Assembly: GCF_003967535.1 (NCBI RefSeq)
Contig: NZ_BIFR01000001.1
Location: forward strand, 4,401,001-4,465,000
Direction: 5' to 3'
DNA length: 64,000 nucleotides
Origin: Tengunoibacter tsumagoiensis
Lineage (GTDB): Bacteria > Chloroflexota > Ktedonobacteria > Ktedonobacterales > Ktedonobacteraceae
Of this stretch, positions 47,601 through 55,687 are shown piece after piece (the stretch's first letter is position 1; the number at the start of each line of letters is the position of its first letter). The translations under genes and the position numbers were made by a program. Under the pieces are notes generated by a model, which did not search any database, had not been told where the DNA came from, and saw only the letters and a program-made list of their open reading frames with translations.

Positions 47601-50600
47601 ATCAAGAAGAGGTCCCACTCTTTGTGGCTCGTCCTGATGAGAAAAAAGAGGCCAACACACAGAAAAATACCCCGAGCAAGAGGCGCTCAATCTCCTTTGC
47701 GTTCCCTTCCCTGACGCCTGGTATGATAACGCGTACCCTGGCTCCGCTGCGCCAATCCTGGATTCCCCTCTTCCTTACAGGAAGTGGGATCTGTATTGCA
47801 GTTCTTCTTGCCTGCCTACTCCCTCTCTATAGCCAGGTAGCTGCCACTGCCAGCCTTCAGGATGTCTTCAAACAGCCTGGTAATCAAGCAGTAACGGTCA
47901 GTACTGGACGAGGGACGCAATCTGCAACGCAACTCTCTAAACAGCTCAAAGACATTCGTCAACAGCTTGATCCTGTCTTTCTCAAACAGTACGCCACCTA
48001 CTTTAAAACCCAACCTCAGCTTATCATTGAAAATACAGATATTGTACCCGGCCAGACAGCGAGTCAGCAAAGCAGTTCAAACCTGTACTTCTATGGTCTA
48101 CAGAGAGAGACACTGGCCAGCCACACGACGCTGCTTCAGGGACAACTTCCTCACTCAGCTGCGATGCTACAGGTTTTATTGACGCCTGAGGCTGCGACGT
48201 TTCTGGGAGTCCATGTGGGAGATACGCTTCCCATCCAGCCTGGCTCGCCTTTTCCTGTTCAGGTTGTAGGGCTGTTTCAACCACAGTCCCCGTCTGATCC
48301 TTTCTTACAATCTTCATTCTTAACTATCCAGAATGCACAAAAACACAAAGGTCTGGTGACCGCTCTGGTTGCAAACGAGGACTTTATCGCTGCAACTGAG
48401 GCCTTTATGCAGACACAACCGGCTGATAGCTATCACTTAGATGGGTCCTTCACCTGGTCTTATCCTATCGCCAGTGGACAACTGAATAGCAACCAATTGG
48501 AGAGCTTTCAATCTGCCTTATCAACGCTTCAGGGTTATTGGGGCAGATCATATATCGATAGCTTTTCTCTGGGCTCAAGCTCGGTTCCGTTAGAGGCGTT
48601 GACTCAATTTCAATCTGGAGTACAGGTCGCCAATATTCCTCTGGTCACGATGGGGGCGCTGATCTTTATGCTCCTCCTGGTGTTTTTAAGTTTTATGGTC
48701 GAGCTCCTGGTGGAACGAGAAAATGCCACGATGGCGATTCTACGCAGTCGGGGTGCGACAAGGCGGCAGATCTTCCCGGCGTTCCTCTCTCGTCTCATTA
48801 TCATCACTGGACTCGGATTTCTCCTTGGAATTGCGCTGGCCATCCCTGCTGTCTACCTGCTTACTCATCTTACGCTTGTGAGTACTGATCAGACGGCTCT
48901 CGATGTGATCTTTGCGCAACCGCTTCAGGCGCTCTGGCAACAGGCTCTTTATCCTTTGGGCTGTCTGGCAATTACTTTTGCGACGGTGCTTCTGGCTCTC
49001 TACCTGGCAACGGGCAACGATCTGTTAAGTTTTCGTCGCGAGCAGGCTCGCTCAACAAGCCGCCCCATCTGGCAACGCTTTTATCTCGATGTTGTTGGAA
49101 TCATGGTGGCACTCCTGGCCTATGGTTTCTCAATCTATCTAACCAATGCGGGAATTCTGAATCCGCAGGTTAATGTGGTGGTCAGATCACCTCTTGTTCT
49201 GGTGGAGACGATCTGTCTGATTCTGGCAGGCACGTTTCTGTTCTTGCGAATCTTTCCATGGTTGTTACGGGTAGGTACCTCTCTGGCAACACGCAATAAT
49301 AATGCATCTCCGCTCCTGGCTCTGGCTCAGATGTCTCGCTCGCCACGCCAGAGTCTGCGCATTCTGCTCCTGCTGGTCTTTACAGTGACCTTTGTGGTCT
49401 TTGTTACTATCTTTACGGCTTCTCAAAACCAGCATATTACCGATGTGGCTAGCTATTGGACGGGGGCTGATTTTAGCGGTCCACTGGCTGTTACTCAAGC
49501 CCCTACACTCACACCAACTGGACAGAGCGACTATATCCATGTGCGTGGAGTTACCTCAGCTACTACTGGCTATCTGACAACGATCACCGATACGACAACT
49601 GCACAGGAGACGCAACTGGTGGCCATTGAGCCAGAAAGCTTCCTGAAGACGGTCTCCTGGCCAGAGATCACAACCGCTGCGCAGAAACAAACGCTTATCG
49701 AGAGTCTGACGAATCAACGCACGCAATTGCAACACTCTCTGACACAACAATCGGCTTCTCCCTATGCTCCTCCTGTGACATATTCGTTGCCCGCGATCGT
49801 GGATGAACAGACCTGGAATGCTCTCCAGCTTTCGCCAGGAAAAAGTTTTGTCATTCATAACTTTTTTGGGGATCTCTTCCTGGTTGCACAGAGCAAGGTC
49901 TCTCATATTCCAAGCCTCCATAATACTACTCAGGTCCTGGACAATAGTGACACGAGTGTCTCCAACGGAGTGCTGGTGGACTATCAGAGCTATTCCATTG
50001 CCTACAATTATGAGCTCCAACGCCTGGCGCTCTCTCCACGCTATGGCCCCTTTGTCCAGCGGGTGCCGCAATTAGCTCCGAATTATGCCTGGATCAATTC
50101 CAGAAATGATTCACAAAGTTTGAGCAGTGTCCGACAGGCTCTGAGCTCTAGTACCTTACGCTTGAGCGAGATCTATGACCGCCGTACCACCGCAGAAACG
50201 CTCCAACATGATCCACTCAATCGTAACCTTGTGGGCATTCTGGCTTTAGGGGCTCTGCTGCCTCTTCTTCTCACATGGATCGCTTGTCTGCTCTCATCCT
50301 GGAATACGGCTCGCCAACGCCGTCTCCAGTTTGGCATTTTACGTGCTCTGGGGAGTACTCCAACCCAACTTGCACGAGTGGTTGGTTGGGAACAGACCAT
50401 TCTGTATGGAACAAGCCTTATCCTGGGGACGCTCTTTGGTCTCCTGACGTCTCTGCTGACCCTTCCATCACTGGTCTTAACGAGCAGTATTCCGAGCGAC
50501 TATATTCCAGGTGCCAGCGGCAATTTCTTCTCAAATGAGAGTAGCCATCAAACGCTGGATCTCTTCTCGTTCCAGAATACGCCTCCAGTGCATACAGTCG

Positions 50601-50725
50601 TGCCGCTGAATCTGGTGTTGGTCTTAGGAACATTGCTCATTCTGGCACTTCTGATTGTTGGACTATTGACGTCTAGCATCTCGCGACTGAAGCTGGCAAC
50701 TGCTCTACGTCTTAACGAGGACTAA
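44615..50725 (+). CDS. Giant double FtsX/MacB-type ABC transporter permease
   Basis: 2036 residues made of two homologous halves (about 1-1015 and 1030-2036). Each has a first membrane helix (LFLLITIGALVAIVLVCTLP; LFLTGSGICIAVLLACLLPL), a large external domain, a central helix group (RSPRQTMRTALLLVFTITFA; RSPRQSLRILLLLVFTVTFV), a second external domain and a C-terminal FtsX bundle (RNRLRSLAVLRAFGTPPGQL; RRLQFGILRALGSTPTQL). Usual permeases of this group are one half in size, so this is a fused dimer. No ATPase gene is adjacent. GAAGGAT precedes the ATG. Lipoprotein or peptide export, or mechanotransmission, is the family-based guess. Confidence 0.87.
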   Translation: METVRTRQTRKRGTSPLAASMTLALWQIRHVWRLFLLITIGALVAIVLVCTLPLFSEVTKTAGLRNTFNNSNILLDSSVQAETEIPSKQAITQATQKLTAGFQTIADPSYFAGTPERYFHSNSGLTIYQNGTPLPRNVMQLHGFDFTHIDAHLKLREGRLPQPDSQGLEIALTSDNANMLNVHPGAILSIQTTPIAGSQPLTIPLIIVGIYDVNSEFDVFWHGVSFASTTDSLTNITANNALVANDDLLNTLDSVQKSHPDQHTAFTLSLSWYYPLHVNAIVSANTAAFQEQLHAISATLPDQVTQTPFVNNVSINNNGLLAVLQDALDQNSTSQISVVLLTLLMLGLSLFFLTVMTELLVNRQAEAIVLSSSRGASFFQIVLTFVVQSLLIALLALVISPLLLRPLALGLLQQFLPSSDLGALNALPDNPWHVIMAVRWYLFSSVGVAILTMVLAVWGTLRRSTLGRSNAQHRPFWQRFYLDLGLLLLGGLVYGFYSYLATTGTIDAQRQVLFAGPTMLVAATIWTLGGTLLYLRCFPILLQWGARLASRGRGVVPLLSLVIMARSPRQTMRTALLLVFTITFALFSLVLLATQAQREYDLSDYRVGADFSGELSTQGDLLPAQQVANYRKIPGVISGSFGANGYLNASHSIEVLAVESESYASSVIWSQEDAHQNSQTYQQFMQQLIAKREIFTNANSNANASDLASLAMPTIVDTTTKNLLHLSIGKPFLLDTGSGKMQFVAIGEVNHIPALNDLAPLDSTGTPGMIVDYASYTQTYPKIAHTADADLSRHFVWLHTQQDTTTLTTIRHTLSSTLVDGHVIDRQALLSSLQHDPLYLNLVCALALGIGLSVLLALLGNITSSWLNVRNRLRSLAVLRAFGTPPGQLAALLGWEQGLVYLMAIVLGVLFGSFFTALTLSSLIFSGIATNGGLSSSASESIFLLQSVPPLHVVVPNSLLIALGALLLLCLLVLAITMYTISRPSLAQTLRLGEDYQEEVPLFVARPDEKKEANTQKNTPSKRRSISFAFPSLTPGMITRTLAPLRQSWIPLFLTGSGICIAVLLACLLPLYSQVAATASLQDVFKQPGNQAVTVSTGRGTQSATQLSKQLKDIRQQLDPVFLKQYATYFKTQPQLIIENTDIVPGQTASQQSSSNLYFYGLQRETLASHTTLLQGQLPHSAAMLQVLLTPEAATFLGVHVGDTLPIQPGSPFPVQVVGLFQPQSPSDPFLQSSFLTIQNAQKHKGLVTALVANEDFIAATEAFMQTQPADSYHLDGSFTWSYPIASGQLNSNQLESFQSALSTLQGYWGRSYIDSFSLGSSSVPLEALTQFQSGVQVANIPLVTMGALIFMLLLVFLSFMVELLVERENATMAILRSRGATRRQIFPAFLSRLIIITGLGFLLGIALAIPAVYLLTHLTLVSTDQTALDVIFAQPLQALWQQALYPLGCLAITFATVLLALYLATGNDLLSFRREQARSTSRPIWQRFYLDVVGIMVALLAYGFSIYLTNAGILNPQVNVVVRSPLVLVETICLILAGTFLFLRIFPWLLRVGTSLATRNNNASPLLALAQMSRSPRQSLRILLLLVFTVTFVVFVTIFTASQNQHITDVASYWTGADFSGPLAVTQAPTLTPTGQSDYIHVRGVTSATTGYLTTITDTTTAQETQLVAIEPESFLKTVSWPEITTAAQKQTLIESLTNQRTQLQHSLTQQSASPYAPPVTYSLPAIVDEQTWNALQLSPGKSFVIHNFFGDLFLVAQSKVSHIPSLHNTTQVLDNSDTSVSNGVLVDYQSYSIAYNYELQRLALSPRYGPFVQRVPQLAPNYAWINSRNDSQSLSSVRQALSSSTLRLSEIYDRRTTAETLQHDPLNRNLVGILALGALLPLLLTWIACLLSSWNTARQRRLQFGILRALGSTPTQLARVVGWEQTILYGTSLILGTLFGLLTSLLTLPSLVLTSSIPSDYIPGASGNFFSNESSHQTLDLFSFQNTPPVHTVVPLNLVLVLGTLLILALLIVGLLTSSISRLKLATALRLNED

Positions 50726-50845
50726 TCTGCTTTTATACCAGTATGATCGAAAATACTTTACGTGAGTTTGTTTTCTGAAAGAAGGCCAATGCTATCCACA
50801 CGACCAGATGAGTGGAGAATTGATACAAAGGGGAGAAATTTTTTT

Positions 50846-51343
50846 ATGCGATTAACCTATGTCAGTCAAGGGAAAGGAAGAGGCAAAAAAAGTTCTTTGC
50901 TTCTGCTGCTTTTCTTTTTAATCCTATTAAGTGCCTGCATGAGTTCTAGCCCGCCCCAACAGAATGAAAAGGCTCATGCCACACCAACTTCACATTCTCT
51001 GCTTACGCCAGAGACCACAATCACTCCCTTTCCTTTTGAAACACTTTCAACCGCCACAGGATGGCCAGAAGTCTTGCGTTTAGGAAATATCACTGGGATG
51101 AGAGCTACTCAACAGGGATACATTGAAACGAAACATAATTATCAGGTCGTCTACGTTTGTCAAGGAACAGGAAGTATCACGGTTACATTGGGTAACATAG
51201 GAGACCAGAAAAGTGCCTGTACTGCTGATCCGCAGGCGCAAAGTAATCGATGGACACCTGTAAAAGATGAACAAGTTTACGTTACCGTTACTGCCGAAGG
51301 AGATGTAAAATGGATTGTTTCAATTCAAATGTCTCCTGATTAA
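50846..51343 (+). CDS. Small lipoprotein of unknown function, copy 1
   Basis: 165 residues. Basic N-terminus, hydrophobic LLLLLFFLILLSAC with lipobox Cys31, a Ser/Pro/Thr-rich linker, then a compact beta-rich domain (VLRLGNITGMRATQQGYIET, VVYVCQGTGSITVTLGNIGD, EQVYVTVTAEGDVKWIVSI) with two Cys that could form a disulfide. It is nearly identical to the protein at 54969, differing at residue 11 (K or E), near GW (TAT or NST) and WIV/WVV. The ATG at 50846 follows GGGGAG. It may be read with the giant permease 120 bases upstream. Role unknown. Confidence 0.75.
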   Translation: MRLTYVSQGKGRGKKSSLLLLLFFLILLSACMSSSPPQQNEKAHATPTSHSLLTPETTITPFPFETLSTATGWPEVLRLGNITGMRATQQGYIETKHNYQVVYVCQGTGSITVTLGNIGDQKSACTADPQAQSNRWTPVKDEQVYVTVTAEGDVKWIVSIQMSPD

Positions 51344-51385
51344 AGGTAGTATAAGCAGCAAACTTTCTTTCGGGTTAGTTCTACT

Positions 51386-51451
51386 CCCTCTTCCCATGAT
51401 TTACCAGGAAGAGGGCACAATTCATCCCCCTTGCTGAAGCGAGGGGGATGA
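51386..51451. terminator. Two hairpins between convergent genes, left copy
   Basis: CCCTCTTCC/GGAAGAGGG (51386-51415) and TCATCCCCCT/AGGGGGATGA (51422-51451), ten perfect pairs, then CCTCTTCTTC. The second also resembles hairpins at IS200/IS605 ends, but no such element is visible. Confidence 0.5.
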
Positions 51452-51559
51452 CCTCTTCTTCAAAAGGAGAGAGAAGTCGTTTTATTTGACATTCAGATAC
51501 GAATCGGCAAGTCCCCATGTGTATGCCATCGTTGGAAAGTTCTGGCCGAACGAGCTTAG

Positions 51560-51947
51560 CTATGCAAGCACCTTATAATAAAAAACAGTGCCATCCAGTT
51601 GACCACTTGCGCTTTGGGCGTAAAATGGGATAACGCCCGCCTTCTGATACCCAATCTTCTGATACAGGAGCTCAGAGACATCACCCTGTCGCGTATCCAG
51701 GAAGAGCAGGGTTCGACCGTTCTCACGCGCAATTGCTTCAATGGCTTCCATCAAACGCTTCCCCGTCCCACGTCGCCGCTGACGCTGCAAGACAAAGAGC
51801 TTCTGGACCTCGGCACGATGCAGGGCATTGGCTCTGGTCGCCAGACCCAACTGGACCGATCCCACAACCTTCCCATCCTCACGAGCAACCAGGAGAAAAC
51901 ATTCTCTCTGTGCGACTGCCTGAAAGACTGTACGCCAATACTGCTGA
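51560..51947 (-). pseudogene. GNAT acetyltransferase, N-terminally truncated copy
   Basis: The frame from 51946 down to 51560 encodes QQYWRTVFQAVAQRE onward, matching residues from about 50 to the end of the intact copy at 55688-56221, including the acetyl-CoA loop QRRRGTGKRL. Upstream of 51947 the sequence changes to unrelated DNA, so the first 50 or so residues and the start are missing. The break marks the junction with the transposase-containing insert. Confidence 0.82.
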
Positions 51948-52045
51948 AAGATCCTGAGATCTTCGCAAGACTAACCAGGTAGCTTGTGACGACTCGAAAC
52001 GGCTATGTAAGGCTTTCTTTTACTCTCTGCAGAGACGAGAGGATA

Positions 52046-53242
52046 CTACTGTCGTGGTCGTCTTGCTGGTTCAACTTGTTTTCGCAGCAAAGTGATGTAC
52101 TGACACACACAGGTTTCTAAACCTGAATACCCCTGATCGCGAATAGTTTGGTAAAGGGATGTGGTATTGTGTTCTCTAGCAGCCCACTGGGTTTGCAAAA
52201 ACGGCAGATAGAGAGCTAGCTTGTGCCCGAGATCACGACGTTCGAGAAAGTGCTTAGCCACCGCATATTTCACAACCGTCTTTTTATGAATGCCAAGCAT
52301 CCGAGCGATTGAAGCACCACGCCACCCCTGTTCAGACAATTCCTGAACGCGCATGAAAATCGCTTTGCATTGCTCTCTTCTGGCTTGTCGTAGTTGTTCA
52401 GCTTGTGGCAGAGCCTTGAGGCTCGTGAGAGCTTGCTGATACAGTGCTACGGTCAACTGGCCCTGTTCTTCCGACGGAGTGAAGACCAACTTTAGATCGG
52501 CATGATGCCTCGCGAGAACTTTCTTCAGCGACTCATCCAGATTGTGCAGAAGGTGCCAGCGGTCTGCAATCTGAAGCGCCAGCGGGGCCCACGGTTAGCT
52601 CCATCAGCAAAGGTAGTGCCACGGTCGCAACTGATCAATTCCACGGAAGGATGAGCTTGAAGCCACGTCGCAAAAGACTCGGAGGTCGCATCGGATAGCA
52701 GATCAATAGAGAGATGACGCTCCAGATCTACAAGCAACGTTCCGTATTCCGTAGTGCAGACCTTTGCGCCAAGCCCACTCACCTCCTCCCAGGACACGTA
52801 CAAGAGCCGAGGAAGAGAGTAAGCTTTGGCACACTCGTCGCATGACTCCATTTCATGGCCAATCGCTGGCTCAGAGGTGCTCAAGCCTCGTCCCCATTGC
52901 CTCTCCAATGATCCGCAAGAGATATCGCATGGAAAATGTCCGTTGAGCATGGGGAGCAACAATAGCAGGAAATGGTTCTGCAAACGTTTTTCGCTGGCAG
53001 TTTGGCTGAGAACAGCGAAACCTTCGCACCTGGAGCAAAAGGCGAACGGGTCGGGCACCCGAAGGCAGTGTCTTGGGCGAACGGGTGTAAGTACTGTGAA
53101 CACGCGATGAGAACTTACCGCAGTTAGGGAAGGTGGCTCCTTCTCGTGTTGAGCTGAGATTAATGACAATAGTTTCCTGAGTACTGCTCACCTGCTCTAT
53201 GGAGCAACCAGGAAGATCAGGGAGTAAGGCGATGAGAAACAT
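52046..53242 (-). pseudogene. ISL3-type transposase, multiply frameshifted
   Basis: Starting at ATG 53242 (MFLIALLPDLPGCSIEQVSS) the order is: zinc-finger region (VHSTYTRSPKTLPSG, RRFRCSQPNCQRKTF, with the first Cys changed to Phe in ATFPNCGK); then, in shifted frames, GEWAWRKGLHYG and TLLVDLERHLSIDLLSDATS with ISCDRGTTFADGANRG (DDE core); and back in the first frame LVFTPSEEQG, then an HTH segment (GWRGASIARMLGIHKKTVVK). At least three frameshifts and the lost Cys show it is dead. It ends at 52046, short of full ISL3 length. No terminal inverted repeats could be identified. Confidence 0.82.
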
Positions 53243-53684
53243 GGACTCTTTTCTTGGGAAACTGGAGATATTCGTAAAGAGTATTTCTCTTATTATACCA
53301 CATTTTCCTGCACGGAAGATGAGCAACAGCCACAAAAGTGGGTCAAGGTCACAGTTACTTTAACCTCACGGAGGTGGCCTAACTTCAAGATTTTTTTAGG
53401 AATTTTCGTAAAAACGTCAATTTCAATAACAGGAACCTTTTTAGCTGATGCAGAGATGATACAAGGATGTTACAATGGTGTAACCTTTTCCTCCTCAGAA
53501 TCTTCTATACTCCTCACGTAAGATAAATTCCTGCCTATGAAAAGCAAGAAAGATCTACGGTAAGTGATCAGACTAGTTTCCAAAATGTCTGCTTCAAACC
53601 GCTATTTCGATCTTCTCATTGCAGAGCTTTTTAGTCTGGTAATACGTATGTTGTACCTATTTGTCCAGTAAAGGGGATTTCAAC
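53243..53684. other. Intergenic region between the transposase remnant and the peptide precursor
   Basis: No gene. GTTACA-ATGG-TGTAAC (53469-53484) is a small hairpin. The rest is AT-rich and could hold the promoter of the precursor gene or the outer end of the insertion element. Confidence 0.35.
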
Positions 53685-53929
53685 ATGCCAGATGCAACCA
53701 ATCAGATTCGTAAAAAAGCTGCCGAACTTGTCAATTATATTCGCAGCGATACCAATTTCAAACCCAAGTCGCAAAAAACCCTGAAGTTGCTCTGGTTGCC
53801 GCTGGATTGCCTAAGGAATCTGTAGCCGATTTTATTGCAGCAGAGCTGTCAAGAGAGGTTAGTGGATATCTCATAAGTGATTGTACCGTGACCTGTATTC
53901 TGACAAGCTGCACTATTATCTCTCTCTAA
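53685..53929 (+). pseudogene. Lanthipeptide-like precursor gene with a frameshift
   Basis: ATG 53685 follows AAAGGGG (eight-base gap). The first frame gives MPDATNQIRKKAAELVNYIR, SDTNF, then runs to a stop at 53824. After a one-base loss near 53760-53762 the other frame continues TQVAKNPEVALVAAGLPKES, VADFIAAELSREVSGYLI and ends SDCTVTCILTSCTIISL, stop 53927-53929. An acidic helical leader followed by a short core with three Cys and many Ser/Thr is the lanthipeptide pattern; CTVTC recalls the CTLT motif of mersacidin-type lipid II binders. No LanM or exporter is in the window. Frameshift or sequencing error cannot be told apart here. Confidence 0.6.
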
Positions 53930-54088
53930 GAGTTATGGTAATACCTTTTGCAACTGGTCATGTATCTTGTGAAGAGCACGTATAAGGAGATTTAACCAAA
54001 ACTTTTACGTTCTCACTCTGGCCAAATCATTCAAACATTTTCCTTCAATTTTCTTTGGTATCTAAATTTAGATATCAAACTACTCATG

Positions 54089-54131
54089 TGCGTTTATACG
54101 AATAAACGCATGTTAACGAAAAGGATTTTCG
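54089..54131 (+). promoter_or_regulatory. Two hairpins in the leader of the secreted protein
   Basis: TGCGTTTAT-ACGA-ATAAACGCA (54089-54110) is followed by CGAAAA-GGA-TTTTCG (54117-54131). The second holds the ribosome-binding purines in its stem and loop, ending four bases before the ATG at 54136. A palindrome TCTAAATTTAGA lies at 54061-54072. Confidence 0.5.
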
Positions 54132-54135
54132 AGTT

Positions 54136-54693
54136 ATGAAAACATCATCGCTTTTTAAATTCATGATAGTATTCCCAATCATAGTGATCGGGCTGGTCAC
54201 TCTTTTCCCTACTACTTCTGCTCATGCTGCCAGTTCTCCTCTAGGAGGCATACCGCAGTCAAATTATTGCGATCCTGGCTGGGAATACGTGATTTACTCG
54301 CAGCAAGCGAATACTCATATACCAGTCACACCTCCATATGCTGACTATAATGGCACTCCATCCAATGCATCAGCACAGTTGAGCGCATCTACAACAGGCA
54401 CTGTTTCCTTATCAACTACCGCTGGAGTTACAGTGGATGCTAATGCTATTTTTGCTAGCTTAAAAGCATCTTTTAGTGTTACTATTTCATTGTCCGTGTC
54501 AACAACAATAGGGAATAATATTAATATTAATATTCCACCCTATACAACAGGATATGGTCAATATGGTGTTTGGGCTCTAACCACGACAGGACATTACTAC
54601 TACCGAACAAGCTCCTGTAACATAACTTATGATCAAGGCACCATAACTGTCTATGCTCCAGAGAATCCTGGCTGGAAGACTTGGCTAGGCTAA
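54136..54693 (+). CDS. Secreted beta-rich protein, possibly pore-forming-like
   Basis: 185 residues with a signal peptide (1-32, cleavage near SAHA-AS). The mature part has two Cys and long runs of alternating Ser/Thr and hydrophobic residues (SAQLSASTTGTVSLSTTAGV, FSVTISLSVSTTIGNNINI), the look of an amphipathic beta hairpin, then YGQYGVWALTTTGHYYYRTS and a Trp-rich end (ENPGWKTWLG). This is reminiscent of aerolysin/MTX-type beta pore proteins and of unnamed actinobacterial secreted proteins, but no family is certain. AAGGA lies ten bases before the ATG, in a hairpin. It sits in the accessory insert between the duplicated modules. Confidence 0.72.
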   Translation: MKTSSLFKFMIVFPIIVIGLVTLFPTTSAHAASSPLGGIPQSNYCDPGWEYVIYSQQANTHIPVTPPYADYNGTPSNASAQLSASTTGTVSLSTTAGVTVDANAIFASLKASFSVTISLSVSTTIGNNININIPPYTTGYGQYGVWALTTTGHYYYRTSSCNITYDQGTITVYAPENPGWKTWLG

Positions 54694-54968
54694 GCTAGGC
54701 TTCCTGCCCAATGGAGTGTTAATATAATGTGAATATGTTTGATAGGATTGCTCTCGATAAAACGCAACTTAAAGTTAGTCAAATAGGATCTGACAACTTT
54801 TCCAATGTGAACAATTCTATCAAACATACAAGGTAAAATTTATCAGATGATCGAAACTACTTTAAGTGAGTTTAATTTTCTGGTTTTTTAAGCTCTCCAT
54901 CAAGAAGGCCAAGGCTATCCACACGACCAGATGAGTGGAGAATTAATACAAAAGGGAAGAGATTTTTT

Positions 54969-55466
54969 ATGCGATTAACCTATGTAAGTCAAGGTGAAGG
55001 TAGAGGCAAAAAAAGTTCTTTGCTTCTGCTGCTTTTCTTTTTAATCCTATTAAGTGCCTGCATGAGTTCTAGCCCGCCTCAACAGAATGAAAAGGCTCAT
55101 GCCACACCAACTTCACATTCTCTGCTTACGCCAGAAACCACAATCACTCCCTTTCCTTTTGAAACACTTTCAAACTCCACAGGATGGCCAGAAGTCTTGC
55201 GTTTAGGAAATATCACTGGGATGAGAGCTACTCAACAGGGATACATTGAAACGAAACATAATTATCAGGTCGTCTACGTTTGTCAAGGAACAGGAAGTAT
55301 CACGGTTACATTGGGTAACATAGGAGACCAGAAAAGTGCCTGTACTGCTGATCCGCAGGCGCAAAGTAATCGATGGACACCTGTAAAAGATGAACAAGTT
55401 TACGTTACCGTTACTGCCGAAGGAGATGTAAAATGGGTCGTTTCAATTCAAATGTCTCCTGATTAA
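54969..55466 (+). CDS. Small lipoprotein of unknown function, copy 2
   Basis: 165 residues, nearly identical to the protein at 50846: same lipobox LSAC (Cys31), same linker and beta-rich domain. The few differences (Glu11, NST before GW, WVV near the end) are conservative, so both copies are probably under the same constraint or recently duplicated. The ATG follows GGGAAGAG. No permease precedes this copy, so it must use its own promoter. Confidence 0.75.
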   Translation: MRLTYVSQGEGRGKKSSLLLLLFFLILLSACMSSSPPQQNEKAHATPTSHSLLTPETTITPFPFETLSNSTGWPEVLRLGNITGMRATQQGYIETKHNYQVVYVCQGTGSITVTLGNIGDQKSACTADPQAQSNRWTPVKDEQVYVTVTAEGDVKWVVSIQMSPD

Positions 55467-55530
55467 AGGTAGTATAAGCAGTAAACTTTCTTTCGGGTTA
55501 TTTCTACTCCCTCTTCCCATGATTTACCAG

Positions 55531-55587
55531 GAAGAGGGCACAATTCATCCCCTTTGTTGAATCAAAAGGATGAATTATGCCCTCTTC
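55531..55587. terminator. Long hairpin between convergent genes, right copy
   Basis: GAAGAGGGCACAATTCATCC (55531-55550) pairs with GGATGAATTATGCCCTCTTC (55568-55587), 19 of 20 pairs, 17-base loop. The shorter CCCTCTTCC/GGAAGAGGG hairpin of the left copy is also possible here and competes with it. Confidence 0.6.
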
Positions 55588-55687
55588 TTCAAAAGGAGAG
55601 AGAAGTCGTTTTTTTTGACATTCAGATACGAATCGGCAAGGCCCATGTGTATGCCATCGTTGGAAAGTTCTGGTCAAACGCTCTCAG

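Larger units (their letters stand above)
50743..51947. repeat. Duplicated module, left copy
   Basis: About 1.2 kb, very similar to 54847-56075: lipoprotein gene (plus), hairpin cluster, acetyltransferase gene (minus). Similarity ends abruptly at 51947, where the acetyltransferase loses its N-terminus next to the transposase remnant. Confidence 0.9.

Noticed and set aside
51421..51452. IS200/IS605 end
   Set aside because: The hairpin looks similar, but no tnpA or tnpB remnant lies next to it, and position between convergent genes explains it as a terminator.
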